Notes: generated by a model from the sequence alone, not told the origin. A stretch of DNA of 64,000 nucleotides from Methylobacterium sp. C25 (GCF_021352225.1 NZ_JAAUVI010000004.1:124001-188000); one strand, 5' to 3'. Positions 1 through 10,412 are shown, numbered from the stretch's first letter. Translations and numbers: made by a program.

Positions 1-107
1 CGCCTCGTCATCACGCGCAAGAGCGCCGCAATCACGATGCGAGCATTTACACCGCCGGACCCGCCCGGTATCACCCCGGCCTTCACCGCACACGAGTTCA
101 CCCCAAG

Positions 108-1236
108 ATGCGCGCCGAGATCGAGCAGAGCTCGGATGCCGCCAAGCAGTCTATAGGACTGCTGAGGAGGCATCTTTGACTGGGATACCGTCGATAAACG
201 TCTCGCGGAGCTGAACGCCGCCTCCGAGAACCCCGACCTCTGGAACGACGCCGAGGCCGCGCAGAAGGTCATGCGCGAGCGCCAGCAGCTCGACGAGGCC
301 GTCACCGCTATCCGCAAGCTGGAGCAGGCGCTTGAGGACGGCGCCACGCTGATCGAGCTCGGCGAGATGGAGGAGGATCAAGCCTCCATCACCGAGGGCG
401 AGAACGCGATCAAGGCCGTCGAGAAGGAGGCCGCGAGCCGCCAGGTCGAAACCTTGCTCTCCGGCGAGGCCGACGGCTTCGACACCTATCTCGAAGTCCA
501 TGCAGGCGCTGGCGGCACCGAGAGCCAGGACTGGGCCAACATGCTGCAGCGCATGTATGGCCGCTGGGCCGAGCGCCGGAAGTTCAAGGTCGAGATCGTC
601 GAGATGACCGACGGCGAAGAGGCCGGGATCAAGGGCGCCACGCTCCTGATCAAGGGCCACAACGCCTATGGCTGGCTCAAGACCGAATCCGGCGTGCACC
701 GCCTTGTGCGGATCTCGCCCTACGATTCCAACGCGCGGCGGCACACCAGCTTCGCGTCGGTCTGGGTCTATCCGGTGATCGACGATCGCATCGAGATCGA
801 GATCAAGGAATCCGACTGCCGCATCGACACTTACCGGTCGTCCGGCGCGGGCGGCCAGCACGTCAACACCACGGATTCGGCGGTGCGCATCACGCACAAC
901 CCGACCGGCATCGTGGTGGCCTGTCAGCAGGAGCGCTCGCAGCACAAGAACCGGGCCACCGCCTGGAACATGCTGCGCGCCCGGCTCTACGAGGCCGAGT
1001 TGAAGAAGCGCGAAGAGAAGGCCAATGCCGAGGCCGCCTCGAAGACCGATATCGGCTGGGGCCACCAGATCCGCAGCTACGTGCTGCAGCCCTATCAGCT
1101 CGTGAAGGATCTTCGCACGGGCACGCAGTCGACCGATCCGGACGAGGTGCTCGACGGCGATCTCGACCCGTTCATGGAGGCTTCGCTCGCGGCGCGGGTC
1201 TACGGCACCACAGAGGCGGTCGAGGATATCGACTGA
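108..1236 (+). CDS. prfB: Peptide chain release factor 2, made by programmed +1 frameshift
   Basis: RF2 recognises UGA and UAA stop codons on the ribosome and triggers peptide release. The frame from ATG 108 encodes 23 residues and hits TGA at 177-179; reading resumes one base later at GAC 178 and continues to the stop at 1236, for about 375 residues. The catalytic GGQ lies near residues 248-250 in the merged numbering. The codon-recognition tripeptide is SPY near residues 203-205, where E. coli has SPF. The short leader ends in GLLRRHL, which is the conserved RF2 N-terminus, so the two frames belong together. Upstream of 108 the same frame stays open to the window edge, but there is no other convincing start and no strong ribosome site, so the start is the least certain part. 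Confidence 0.95.
165..180 (+). promoter_or_regulatory. prfB +1 programmed frameshift site
   Basis: An internal Shine-Dalgarno-like AGGAGG (165-170) is followed by a three-base spacer (CAT), the slippery CTT (174-176) and the in-frame stop TGA followed by C (177-180). This is the same arrangement and spacing as the E. coli prfB autoregulatory site. When RF2 is scarce the TGA is read slowly and the ribosome slips by +1, so RF2 controls its own synthesis. Confidence 0.93.
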
Positions 1237-1256
1237 TCGTGCAGCGGCGCGGAGGC

Positions 1257-2591
1257 CTATGGCCGCTGCGTCAGCTTCTGCAATTGCGCATGCGACCAGG
1301 CGACCCAGGATTCGCCGGCCAGGCCGTCGCGGCCCGGACGATCCGAGACCGGCTCGGGGTCCACGGCCTCGTCGGCCAGGCCGATGCCGGCCTTGAGGAA
1401 GCGCTGCGGATCGACCGGCTCGCCGTCGATCCGAACCTCGTAGTGCAGATGGTTGCCCGTCGAGCGGCCGGTAGAGCCGACGCGGCCGACGATGGTGCCG
1501 GCCTCGACCCGCTGGCCGGGCGTCACCGAAAAGCTCGCCAGATGCGCGTAGCGCGTGACGAGCCCGTGGCCGTGATCGACCTCGACCATGTTGCCGTAGC
1601 CGCCATTGGGCTCTGCCACGGTAACGCGGCCGGCCGCCGTGGCGCGGGCCGGGGCTCCGTGCTCGGCGCGCATGTCGATGCCCGTGTGTAGCGCAAGGCC
1701 GCGTGTGAAGGGATCGAGGCGGGCGCCGAAGGTGCTGGTGTAGACGGTGTCCTCGGCAAGCGGCTTGCGCAGGGGGAGGGTGGCCACCGTCCGGCGCAGC
1801 CGCTGCTCCTCGTCGCTGGAACGTTGCGCCTCGGCGAGCGCACGATCGAAAGCGTCCCCGGTCAGCGGGACCAGCGGGCCGCCGACGCCACGCTCCGGCT
1901 TGTCAAAACGGCTCGGGGCGAGACCAGCCCGCGCGATCAGGTCTCTGAGCCGCCCGACGTTGCGCGCCGTCTTAGCGCTGAGATCGCCCAGGACCTCCGA
2001 CTGCCGCTCGGCCAGCTGGTCGAGCCGGCCGTCGAGATGAGCGAGGCGCAGCCCGAGCCGGCGCTCCGGCGCCTCGACCCGGTCGCCGCCGCGCATACGC
2101 AGGCCGAAGCTGCCGCCGGCATCCGAGGGCTCGGGCGTGGGAAAGGGTTTTTGGGGTTGGGCAGCGGCCGGCTGCTCCGCCGGGATCGCGCCGGTGGTCA
2201 CCGGCTCGGAGGCGCCGAGGCTCACCAGGATGCCCTGGCGCCGCTCGATCAGCGCCTGACGTTCGGCGAGCGCGCCGAGCCGGCTCTCGAAGCCCTCGCG
2301 GCTCCTGATCCGCTCGGCGACCGTCTGCTCGACCTGCGATTGCAGCGCGCCGACCCGCTCCTGATAGGCGAGCTCGACGGTGCGGACCTGCACGAAGAAG
2401 CGGCCGAGCGTCTCGTCGCGAAAAACGATGTAGTAGGTGGTCGCGCCGGCCCAGACCGTGCACGCGCAGAGCGCAACGGCCAGGATCGGAGCGAGCCTGC
2501 TCCGGCGCGGAGCCCGGGCCTGGGCGAGGCGATCGCGGCGCCGGGCCGAGCCGTCGGTCGGAAAGTTCGATGGTGAGATGAGACGCATCAC
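1257..2591 (-). CDS. M23 family murein endopeptidase, membrane-anchored
   Basis: A 444-residue probable zinc endopeptidase that cuts peptidoglycan cross-links on the periplasmic side. One membrane segment lies near residues 33-55. A central region rich in Glu, Arg and Gln (about 65-230) looks like coiled coil. The C-terminal M23/LytM domain shows the zinc ligands H302 and D306 (HTGID) and H383 of the HLH motif (H381-H383), so it should be catalytically intact. A tail of about 45 residues follows the domain. The gene lies downstream of bcp on the same strand with a gap of about 80 bases and converges on prfB. The coiled-coil plus M23 layout resembles divisome or envelope-remodelling hydrolases, but the target bond cannot be told from the sequence. 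Confidence 0.88.
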   Translation of the reverse strand: MMRLISPSNFPTDGSARRRDRLAQARAPRRSRLAPILAVALCACTVWAGATTYYIVFRDETLGRFFVQVRTVELAYQERVGALQSQVEQTVAERIRSREGFESRLGALAERQALIERRQGILVSLGASEPVTTGAIPAEQPAAAQPQKPFPTPEPSDAGGSFGLRMRGGDRVEAPERRLGLRLAHLDGRLDQLAERQSEVLGDLSAKTARNVGRLRDLIARAGLAPSRFDKPERGVGGPLVPLTGDAFDRALAEAQRSSDEEQRLRRTVATLPLRKPLAEDTVYTSTFGARLDPFTRGLALHTGIDMRAEHGAPARATAAGRVTVAEPNGGYGNMVEVDHGHGLVTRYAHLASFSVTPGQRVEAGTIVGRVGSTGRSTGNHLHYEVRIDGEPVDPQRFLKAGIGLADEAVDPEPVSDRPGRDGLAGESWVAWSHAQLQKLTQRP

Positions 2592-2670
2592 GCCGAACGG
2601 GGAAGGCAGATGCGGCCATCACACATCGTCAAGGTTAAGGAACCGACAAAATCGCCCCGGCGCCGCTGTC

Positions 2671-3138
2671 TCAGCCGAGGGCGCGAGTTGCCTCGAGCAC
2701 CTCGTCGGCATGGCCGGGCACCTTCACCTTCGGCCAGATGCGAGCAATCTTGCCTTGCCCGTCGATCAGCACGGTGGTGCGCTCGACGCCCATGTATTTG
2801 CGCCCGTACATGCTCTTCTCGACCCAGACGCCGTAGGCTTCGAGCATGCCCTTGGCCTCGTCCGAGGCGAGCGGGAAGGTCAGCCCGTATTTCGCGCGGA
2901 ACTTGTCGTGGCTCTTCACCGAATCAGGGGAGACGCCGACCACCGTCGCGCCGGCCTTCTCGAAGGCATCTCCGAGCGCGTTGAAGCCCTGGGCCTCCAG
3001 GGTGCAGCCGCTCGTGTCGTCTTTCGGGTAGAAATACAGCACGACCTTGCGCCCCGTGAGGCCTGAGAGGGCGATCGTCTCGCCTCCCGCGCCCGGCAAG
3101 CTGAAATCGGGAGCTTTTTGACCCTGTTCGAGCGGCAT
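2671..3138 (-). CDS. bcp: Thioredoxin-dependent thiol peroxidase (Bcp/PrxQ type)
   Basis: A 155-residue peroxiredoxin that reduces hydrogen peroxide and organic peroxides. The peroxidatic cysteine is C45 in the motif DDTSGCTLEA. No other cysteine exists in the protein, so the resolving Cys found five residues later in E. coli Bcp is missing and a 1-Cys mechanism is implied. I chose ATG 3138 because the AAGGAAGG ribosome site lies about 7 bases upstream; ATG 3141 directly before it is too close. The reading frame is open further upstream, but that part has no peroxiredoxin-like sequence. Confidence 0.93.
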   Translation of the reverse strand: MPLEQGQKAPDFSLPGAGGETIALSGLTGRKVVLYFYPKDDTSGCTLEAQGFNALGDAFEKAGATVVGVSPDSVKSHDKFRAKYGLTFPLASDEAKGMLEAYGVWVEKSMYGRKYMGVERTTVLIDGQGKIARIWPKVKVPGHADEVLEATRALG

Positions 3139-3281
3139 CATGCCTTCCTTTCGGCTGATTGATCGTGTCCCTCGGGACATGCGCCCAGACGTTGCGGCGC
3201 GCCACGCCGACAGACTACGAATCCCAAGGTTTTGCGCCCGCTTACCCCGGGTGTGCCAGCCACTCCAGCGGCGAAGGATGA

Positions 3282-6200
3282 ATGGACCAGGAAACGGCCC
3301 ACTCGCTCCTCGAGGAAGCGGTGACCGGCAACGCTGCGACCGGCAAGGCTGCACGGGGGCGTAAGACGCCGCCGGAACGGCCTTGCAAGCCGCCGGGCCG
3401 TATCCGCCGCAGATGCATGCTGGTGGCCGTGGCACTGGTCTTCCTGCTCGGCCTCGGCACGGGGCTCGCGGTGCTGCGGCTGTCGCAGGGCCCGCTGCGC
3501 ATCGACGGAATGTCCGAGCGCGTCGCCGCCGGCCTCGCCGGGAGCATCGGACCCGGCTGGCGGGTCGATCTCAAGGACAGCTCGCTGGAGCTCGACTCCG
3601 AAAATTCCCTGGCCCTGCGCGTCGCGGGGCTCGACGTGTTCAATCCGGAAGGCGCGCTCGTCGTCAGCGCTCCGCTCGCCGTGGTCAGCATCGACACCTG
3701 GGGGCTCCTGAAGTTCTCGGTGCAGCCGCGCTCCATCGAGTTCCGCGACCTGCGGATGACCGCGCTCGTCCATCGCGACGGCTCGATCGCCTTCGCCGCC
3801 TCCTCGCCGACGGAGGCCGCAGCGGTGAAGCCGCACACCCTGCCAAGCGTCGACCAGGCGCGCGGCACCGTCTCGCCCGTTTCCGCTGCCGTCGGCTCGA
3901 TCTTCGGTGTCGTGCTCGATTCCGCCGGCGTCGTCGGCGCCCTCGACCGGGCCAGGATCACCAATGGCCGCCTGACGCTGATCGACGACGATGCCCGCGA
4001 GCGGGCGGTGTTCGAGCGCGTCAACGGGCTGTTTCGGCGCGATGCGACACGCGATGCCCGCATTTTCGAATTGCGCATCGATGGCCCGCATGGCGAGTGG
4101 CGGTTCGGCGGCGACCTGCACGAGGAGGGCGGTGGCCGCCGCTCGGGCACCATCACCCTCGACGACCTGCCGGTCACCGACATGCTGCTGCTCGGCGGGA
4201 TGTCCAAGCTGCCGGTCGAGACCGACCTGAAGCTCTCGGCCTCAGCCGACGTGGCGATCAATGCCGGACGGATCGACACCATGAAGGTCGGCGTCCATTC
4301 CAGCGCCGGAAATCTCCTGATCGAGGAGAAGGACTTCAACCCGGTCACGATCGAGACGCTGAACGCCCAGGCGAGCTGGGACGAAGCGGGCCGCGCCTTG
4401 AAGCTCGACGCGCTGGACTATGCCGGCGCCGGAAACGCCATCCGGCTCGAGGGGCTTTTCGCCCAGAGCCCGTCGGGGGCCATCACGGACTGGACCTTCG
4501 GCTTCAGCGGCCGCAATGCGGTCCTGCGCGGTGCCGCGGCCACTGACGCGCCCGTGAAGGTCGCCGAGATCACAGGTCACCTGACCGGCCGCGAGGGCGG
4601 CATCAGCATCGACGATTTCTCGATGCGCGGCGAGAAGCTCAACGGCACCATCACCGGCACCATCGGCACAAGCCGCGACGACGACGGCGTCACCCTGCGG
4701 ATCAAGGCCGACCATACCGACGGGCGCCTCGCGCTCCGGCTCTGGCCCGAGCACATCGCGCCGGCCGTGCGCTATTACCTCCAGGACTACTTGGTCGGCG
4801 GCCAGGTCGACGCCACCGACATCGTGGTCGACCTGAGCGGTTCGGAGATGGCGGCCGCCCTGCAGGGCGCGCCCCTGCCCGACAAGGCCCTGCATGTCGA
4901 CGTCGCGGTCTCGGACGCCGGCCTCACCGTGTCCCGCGATGCGCCGCCGCTGAGCCGCGCCCGCCTGTCGGGGGTGATCACCGGCCGCTCGACGACCATC
5001 AGCGGCGCCAGCGCGGAAATCCGCATGGCGGATAACCGCGTCCTCGCCATCAGCGACGGCTCCTTCACAGTCCGCGACCCGCAGCCGGCCAAGGTGCCCG
5101 CGCAGATCGGGCTGCGGCTCGGCGGCAGTGCGGACGCGGTCGCGGCGCTCCTCCAGACCAAGATGTTCAAGGGGCTGACCGGCGCCGATATCGATCCGGC
5201 CAACGTGAAGGGCCGCGCGGACATGCGGATCGACTTCCCGTTGAACCTCAAGCACGTGCCCGATCTCGCCGACATCCCGGTCACGCTCAACGGGGCGCTG
5301 ACCGACCTCACCGTCGACAAGGCCTTCGGCAAGGAGCGTTTCGAACAGGGTCGGTTCGCGCTGAACTACGACCGCAGCGGCTTCGCGATGAAGGGCGACG
5401 GCCGGGTGCTCGGCGCGCCGGTGACGATCGACCTCAAGCAGCCCAAGCCCGGCGCCCCCGGCGAGGCGCTCGTGAGCGTGGTGCTCGACGAGACCTTCCG
5501 GGCCAAGAAGGGGTTCCCGGTCGCTCCGCAACTCACGGGGTCGATCCCGGCGCGCATCACCGTTCCGATTGGCCGATCAGGGTCGGGTAAGCCGCCGATG
5601 CGCGTCGAAGCCGATCTGACCAAGGCCGGCATCGACGGCCTGCTGCCCGGCTGGTCGAAGGCCGCCGGCAAGCCGGGCAAGCTCAGCCTCACCCTCGCCG
5701 AGAACGCCAATGGCGGCTCGGACCTGCGCGACATCAACCTCGACGCGGCCCCGGCACTCGCTCGCGGCAGCGCCGTCATCACTGCCGACGGCGCCTTCGA
5801 CCGGGCCGACATCACCAGCCTCAAACTCTCGCCCGGCGACGACATGCGCGTCTCGGTGGATCACTCGAGCGGCGTCTACAAGGTCGCGGTGAAGGGAGCG
5901 GTGGCCGATGCACGGCCCTTCCTGAAAACGCTGACCAGCCCCGATCCCAAGAAGGGCAAGGACAAGGACGGCAAGGACATCGAGGCCGACATCGCCCTCA
6001 ATATCCTGACGGGATACAATGGCGAGGCTCTGACCAACGCGAACCTCAAGATGACGATGCGCGATGGCGACATCCGCAGCGCTCAGGTCAAGGGACGGTT
6101 CGGCAGCGCGCCGTTGACCGCGAGCATCAGGCCCGAACGGGGACAACCGCTCCTCGCGGTCGAGTCCGAGGATTCGGGCGCGACGCTTCGCTTCTTCGAC

Positions 6201-6785
6201 GTCTACAAGCGCATGTACGGCGGAAAACTCGACCTGAGCCTCTTCCTGAACGACGGGCCCCAGACGGGCGGCGTCAAGGTCAAGAACTTCGTGCTGCGCG
6301 ATGAGCCCGCCCTGTCACGGATCATGGCCTCGAGCCCAGCCGCCGGCGATGCCGTCGATGCCCGCGGGCGCCGTGTCGCGGCTGCGAGCGACGTCGGCTT
6401 CGACCGGATGCGCGCGAATTTCCAGCGCAACGGCTCCCGCGTGAGTTTCTCCGATGCCGTGATCTCCAACGCCGCCATGGGCTTCACCATGGGCGGCTGG
6501 CTCGACACGGCCAAGGAACGCACGCAGATCGACGGCACCTTCGTGCCGCTCTACGCGCTCAACAACGTCGTCGCCCATGTGCCGATCGTCGGGCCATTGC
6601 TCGCCGGCGACCGCAACGAGGGGCTGTTCGGCGTCAACTTCGCGGTCGTTGGTCCGATCTCGAAGCCGACGGTGAGCGTGAACCCGCTCTCGGCCGTGGC
6701 GCCGGGCTTCCTGCGCCAGCTCTTCGGCGCCGGCGGAGGCAGCGCCGGCCCATCCGCCAACGGATTGCCATCGCCGGAACGCTGA
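3282..6785 (+). CDS. AsmA/YhdP-like envelope protein (DUF3971 and AsmA-like C-terminal region)
   Basis: A 1167-residue protein with one N-terminal membrane segment (about residues 44-66) and a very long periplasmic part made of repeated beta-strand stretches, typical of the AsmA/TamB/YhdP group. Members of that group form hydrophobic grooves thought to carry phospholipids between the inner and outer membrane. The C-terminus carries the family-like segment with SFSDAVISN and VPIVGPLLAG, which is the most recognisable part. ATG 3282 has a GAAGG ribosome site six bases upstream. It is divergent from bcp with a gap of about 140 bases. Assignment to the family is firm; the lipid-transport role is inferred from the family. 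Confidence 0.85.
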   Translation: MDQETAHSLLEEAVTGNAATGKAARGRKTPPERPCKPPGRIRRRCMLVAVALVFLLGLGTGLAVLRLSQGPLRIDGMSERVAAGLAGSIGPGWRVDLKDSSLELDSENSLALRVAGLDVFNPEGALVVSAPLAVVSIDTWGLLKFSVQPRSIEFRDLRMTALVHRDGSIAFAASSPTEAAAVKPHTLPSVDQARGTVSPVSAAVGSIFGVVLDSAGVVGALDRARITNGRLTLIDDDARERAVFERVNGLFRRDATRDARIFELRIDGPHGEWRFGGDLHEEGGGRRSGTITLDDLPVTDMLLLGGMSKLPVETDLKLSASADVAINAGRIDTMKVGVHSSAGNLLIEEKDFNPVTIETLNAQASWDEAGRALKLDALDYAGAGNAIRLEGLFAQSPSGAITDWTFGFSGRNAVLRGAAATDAPVKVAEITGHLTGREGGISIDDFSMRGEKLNGTITGTIGTSRDDDGVTLRIKADHTDGRLALRLWPEHIAPAVRYYLQDYLVGGQVDATDIVVDLSGSEMAAALQGAPLPDKALHVDVAVSDAGLTVSRDAPPLSRARLSGVITGRSTTISGASAEIRMADNRVLAISDGSFTVRDPQPAKVPAQIGLRLGGSADAVAALLQTKMFKGLTGADIDPANVKGRADMRIDFPLNLKHVPDLADIPVTLNGALTDLTVDKAFGKERFEQGRFALNYDRSGFAMKGDGRVLGAPVTIDLKQPKPGAPGEALVSVVLDETFRAKKGFPVAPQLTGSIPARITVPIGRSGSGKPPMRVEADLTKAGIDGLLPGWSKAAGKPGKLSLTLAENANGGSDLRDINLDAAPALARGSAVITADGAFDRADITSLKLSPGDDMRVSVDHSSGVYKVAVKGAVADARPFLKTLTSPDPKKGKDKDGKDIEADIALNILTGYNGEALTNANLKMTMRDGDIRSAQVKGRFGSAPLTASIRPERGQPLLAVESEDSGATLRFFDVYKRMYGGKLDLSLFLNDGPQTGGVKVKNFVLRDEPALSRIMASSPAAGDAVDARGRRVAAASDVGFDRMRANFQRNGSRVSFSDAVISNAAMGFTMGGWLDTAKERTQIDGTFVPLYALNNVVAHVPIVGPLLAGDRNEGLFGVNFAVVGPISKPTVSVNPLSAVAPGFLRQLFGAGGGSAGPSANGLPSPER

Positions 6786-6850
6786 CGTCGCTTCCGATAG
6801 ATCAGGTCTGTGATAGCGGCGAAGCTGACGGCGGCGCTGAGAAGCGCGTC

Positions 6851-8125
6851 TCAGCCCTTCTTGAGCAGCACGTGCTTCTTCTTGCCGAAGGAGAGCTTGA
6901 TCACACCCTCGGCGGTGAGATCGCCGGTGCGCAGCACGGAGCGCTCGTCGCTGACCTGGGTGTCGTTGACGCGCAGGCCCCCGCTCTTGATTTGCCGCCG
7001 CGCCTCGCTGGTGGAGGGCAGGAGCCTGGCAAATTCAGGCCCGAAAGCCGTGAGCACGCCGATGCCGGCATCAAGCAGTTCCGCCGACACGATCACGGTC
7101 GGTAGATCCGCCGCGACGCTGCCCTCGACGAAGGTTTTTCGCGCCGTCTCGGCAGCAGCTTCGGCCGCTTCACGGCCATGCATGAGGGCGGCGGCCTCAG
7201 TAGCGAGCGTCTTCTTCGCCTCGTTGATCTCGGCACCGCCGAGAGCGGCGAGCCGGGCGATCTCGTCCATCGGCAGCAACGTGAACAGCTTGAGGAAGCG
7301 GCCAACGTCGGCGTCTTCTGTGTTCCGCCAGAACTGCCAGTAGTCGTAAGGCGACAGCATCTCGGCATCGAGCCAGACGGCGCCGGCAGCGGTCTTGCCC
7401 ATCTTGGCGCCCGAGGCCGTGGTGAGTAGCGGGCAGGTCAGGGCGTAGAGCTGCTTCGTGCCCATGCGGCGGCCGAGATCGAGGCCCATGACGATGTTGC
7501 CCCACTGGTCCGAGCCGCCCATCTGCAGGACGCAGCCGTAGCGCCGGTTCAGCTCCACGAAGTCGTAGGACTGGAGGATCATGTAGTTGAACTCCAGGAA
7601 TGACAGCTCCTGGTCGCGCTCCAGACGCATGCGCACGCTGTCCATCGACAGCATCCGGTTCACGGAAAAATGCCGGCCGATGTCGCGCAGCATCTCGATG
7701 TAGTTGAGCTTCGTTAGCCACTCGGCATTGTCGACCATCAGCGCCTCGGTCGCGCCGTCGCCGAAGGTCAGGAACTTGGCGAAGGTCTTGCCGATGCCGC
7801 GCTTGTTCTCCTCGATCTGCTCGAGCTTCAGGATTTTTCGGGTTTCGTCACGGCCCGACGGGTCGCCGACGCGGGTGGTGCCGCCGCCCATCAGCGCGAT
7901 CGGCTTGCCTGCCTTCGTCGCCTGTAGCCAGTGCAGCATCATGATCGAGAGCAGGTGGCCGATATGCAGCGAAGCCGCCGTGCAATCATAGCCGACATAG
8001 GTCGTCAGCCGCCCCTCGGCCGCCGCCGCGTCGATGCCGGCGAGATCGGAGGTCTGGTGGATATAGCCGCGCTCGGTCAGCACCCGCAGGAAATCGGATT
8101 TCGGCGTGTGGCTCTCGGCGGTCAT
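6851..8125 (-). CDS. tyrS: Tyrosyl-tRNA synthetase
   Basis: A 424-residue class I aminoacyl-tRNA synthetase that charges tRNA-Tyr with tyrosine. The ATP-binding HIGH motif is at residues 54-57 and the KMSKS-like loop is KMGKT at 241-245. The family motif with GGSDQWGN is at about 203-210. The C-terminal 65 residues form an S4 RNA-binding domain ending in a lysine-rich tail. The length is that of the bacterial TyrS1 type. It is divergent from anmK, separated by about 115 bases. Confidence 0.97.
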   Translation of the reverse strand: MTAESHTPKSDFLRVLTERGYIHQTSDLAGIDAAAAEGRLTTYVGYDCTAASLHIGHLLSIMMLHWLQATKAGKPIALMGGGTTRVGDPSGRDETRKILKLEQIEENKRGIGKTFAKFLTFGDGATEALMVDNAEWLTKLNYIEMLRDIGRHFSVNRMLSMDSVRMRLERDQELSFLEFNYMILQSYDFVELNRRYGCVLQMGGSDQWGNIVMGLDLGRRMGTKQLYALTCPLLTTASGAKMGKTAAGAVWLDAEMLSPYDYWQFWRNTEDADVGRFLKLFTLLPMDEIARLAALGGAEINEAKKTLATEAAALMHGREAAEAAAETARKTFVEGSVAADLPTVIVSAELLDAGIGVLTAFGPEFARLLPSTSEARRQIKSGGLRVNDTQVSDERSVLRTGDLTAEGVIKLSFGKKKHVLLKKG

Positions 8126-8240
8126 GTGTGTCTCGGTCAGGGGTGGCGCGACAGGATCGGCGCCAGCATGCTAGCTCCCCGCATCGGGGATGGGCCGGCT
8201 CTTAACAGGGCAGCCGGCGAAAGGCACGGGGCGTGAAGAC

Positions 8241-9377
8241 ATGACCATAAAGCGCGCGATCGGCCTGATGAGCGGCACCTCCCTGGACGGGGTCGACGTC
8301 GCGCTGATCGAGACCGACGGCGAGGCGGTCCATGTCGTCAAGAGCCGCAACAACTTCCTCGAACCCCTCGGTCCGACCGGCTATCGCGGCTACGAGGAGG
8401 ACGAGCGCGCGCTCTTGCGTGCCGCCACTAAGGATGCCGAGAGCGTCGTGCTGCCCACCGACCGGCCCGGCCACCTGCCGGAGGCGGAGGAGTTCGTCAC
8501 GCGCGCCCATGCCGAGGCCGTAGAACGCTTCCTCGCCGAGAACGGGCTGACGCCGGGCGACATCGAAGTCATCGGCTTCCACGGCCAGACCGTGATTCAT
8601 CGCCCTCAGCATCGCATCTCGATTCAGATCGGCGACGGACAGGCGCTGGCCGACCGACTCGGCATTCCCGTGGTCTCGGACCTGCGCCGCGCCGATATCG
8701 AGGCGGGCGGGCAGGGGGCTCCGCTGGTGCCGATCTTCCACAAGGCGCTCGCGGAAGCCGCCGGCTTCGAGGGGCCGTTCGGCATCCTCAATATCGGCGG
8801 CGTCGCCAACGCCACGCTGATCGATTCCAAGGGCGGCGTCGTCGCCTTCGATACCGGGCCGGGCAATTCGCTGATCGACGAATGGATGCAGGAGCGTGAG
8901 GGCAAGAACCTCGACGATGGCGGCCGTACCGCCGCTCGGGGCAAGCCCGACGACCAGCTCTTGGCCTGGCTGCTGCAGCACCCGTTCTTCGCGCGCAAGC
9001 CGCCGAAGTCGCTGGACCGCAACTGGTTCTCGCATAAGCTCGCCGGCCAGCTCTCCACCGAGGATGGAGCGGCGACGCTGACCGCCTTCACGGCCCGCGC
9101 CGTGCTGCTCGCCCTCGACCACGCTCCCGAGCGCCCGACGCGCTGGGTCGTCGCCGGGGGCGGGGCCAAGAATGGCGAGCTGATGCGGCTCCTCAACGGG
9201 CTGCTCGATGCCGAGATCCTGATGGCCGACACGATCGGCTGGTCCTCGGCCTTCCTGGAGGCGCAGGCCTTCGCCTATCTCGCCCTCCGCTCGATGAAGG
9301 GCCTGCCGATCACCTTCCCGAGCACCACCGGCGTCGGCGAGGCGATCTCGGGCGGCGTGCTGGCCCGGCCGCGCTGA
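8241..9377 (+). CDS. anmK: Anhydro-N-acetylmuramic acid kinase
   Basis: A 378-residue cytoplasmic sugar kinase that cleaves and phosphorylates 1,6-anhydro-MurNAc to MurNAc-6-phosphate during peptidoglycan recycling. The N-terminal GLMSGTSLDGVDVAL motif and the later GFHGQTV and VAFDTGPGNSLID motifs are family hallmarks. The frame is open upstream to 8190, but the conserved protein begins at ATG 8241, which I use. It lies back to back with tyrS, a common arrangement in alphaproteobacteria. Confidence 0.95.
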   Translation: MTIKRAIGLMSGTSLDGVDVALIETDGEAVHVVKSRNNFLEPLGPTGYRGYEEDERALLRAATKDAESVVLPTDRPGHLPEAEEFVTRAHAEAVERFLAENGLTPGDIEVIGFHGQTVIHRPQHRISIQIGDGQALADRLGIPVVSDLRRADIEAGGQGAPLVPIFHKALAEAAGFEGPFGILNIGGVANATLIDSKGGVVAFDTGPGNSLIDEWMQEREGKNLDDGGRTAARGKPDDQLLAWLLQHPFFARKPPKSLDRNWFSHKLAGQLSTEDGAATLTAFTARAVLLALDHAPERPTRWVVAGGGAKNGELMRLLNGLLDAEILMADTIGWSSAFLEAQAFAYLALRSMKGLPITFPSTTGVGEAISGGVLARPR

Positions 9378-9440
9378 GCGGCTCGCTCGGTTTCGCCGCA
9401 ACGACTACGCTTCCCTTCCGATCGGACGAGAATCCAAAGA

Positions 9441-10412
9441 ATGAGATCTCAGCTTCGCACGGGTGCCGCCGCCACCGGGCTCGTGCTGATGGGCGGTGCC
9501 CCGGCCATGGCCTTCGACTGCGCCAAGGCGGCCACGCCGATGGAGAAGGCGATCTGCGCCGATCCCGTTGCCAAGGCTTCCGACGACGCCATGGAATCGG
9601 CGTTCAACGCCCTTCGCGCAGGCCTCACCGGCCCGCAGAAACAGGCCGCCCTCGACGACCAGCGCGCGTGGCTGAAGCAGCGCAACGAGAATTGCGGGAA
9701 GGAGAAGACACCCGCCTCCTGCGCCGCGGACTCGAACGGCGCGCGCACCGGCGTCCTCACCGCACGGCCGGAATCCGGTCCTGGCGCGCAGAGCCGCCTG
9801 ATCCCGGTTTTCATTCGCCAGGCTGGCAGCCGCGACAAGGTCGAGGTCGACGTGCAACTCTACAAGTTCGCCGACCCTGCCACACCCGGCGAGCGTCTGC
9901 TCAACGCCCGCGCCGATGAAATCGCCGCCAAGATCGACTTCAAGAAGGACGAGCCGGACGACCGCAGCTGGAGCCACGAGGAGAACTGGTCGATCTCCTA
10001 CGCCTCGCCCGCCTTCCTCTCGATCTGGTCCACGGGCTACGATTACAGCGGCGGCGCCCATGGCGGCGCCAGCGGCACCGGCATCCATATCGACTTGCGC
10101 AGCGGCCGCATCCTCGGCTTCTCCGATCTGTTCGACGCCAAGGCAGCGTCAGAGATCGACAAACGCTGCGTGAAACAGATCAAGGCCGAGAAGGTCGAGC
10201 GCGGCACCGGGGACGATGGCGACGATCCCGATCTCGCCAAGAAGGTCTCCGAGATCGTGAAGGACCTTGCCAATTGGTCCATCAAGGAGACGCAGGCCTC
10301 GGTCTATTTCGGGCAATATTCCGTCAGCTCCTATGCTGAGGGCGTCTACGGGTGCGACCTGCCGATCGCCGATCTGAGCAAGCTGTCAAAGGTGCCACTG
10401 CCCCCGCGTTGA
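9441..10412 (+). CDS. Secreted protein with LprI-like N-domain and DUF3298/RsiV-like C-domain
   Basis: A 323-residue exported protein. Residues 1-24 form a signal peptide ending AMA before a mature N-terminal FDC. Residues 25-95 match the LprI/DUF1311 pattern of short Cys-containing helical modules in lysozyme-inhibitor-like proteins. The C-terminal half holds the DUF3298-type segment with YSGGAHG and the stretch HIDLRSGRILGFSDLFD. Related proteins with this pairing are common in proteobacteria but lack a proven function; envelope-stress binding or lysozyme inhibition is possible. It stands alone between anmK and aroC. Confidence 0.8.
   Translation: MRSQLRTGAAATGLVLMGGAPAMAFDCAKAATPMEKAICADPVAKASDDAMESAFNALRAGLTGPQKQAALDDQRAWLKQRNENCGKEKTPASCAADSNGARTGVLTARPESGPGAQSRLIPVFIRQAGSRDKVEVDVQLYKFADPATPGERLLNARADEIAAKIDFKKDEPDDRSWSHEENWSISYASPAFLSIWSTGYDYSGGAHGGASGTGIHIDLRSGRILGFSDLFDAKAASEIDKRCVKQIKAEKVERGTGDDGDDPDLAKKVSEIVKDLANWSIKETQASVYFGQYSVSSYAEGVYGCDLPIADLSKLSKVPLPPR

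Noticed and set aside
1..107. An upstream gene end before prfB
   Set aside because: The frame leading into prfB is open, but I recognise no protein in it and cannot tell a gene end from leader sequence.
1239..1691. A 150-residue plus-strand frame after prfB
   Set aside because: It lies antisense to the M23 peptidase catalytic domain and looks like a shadow.
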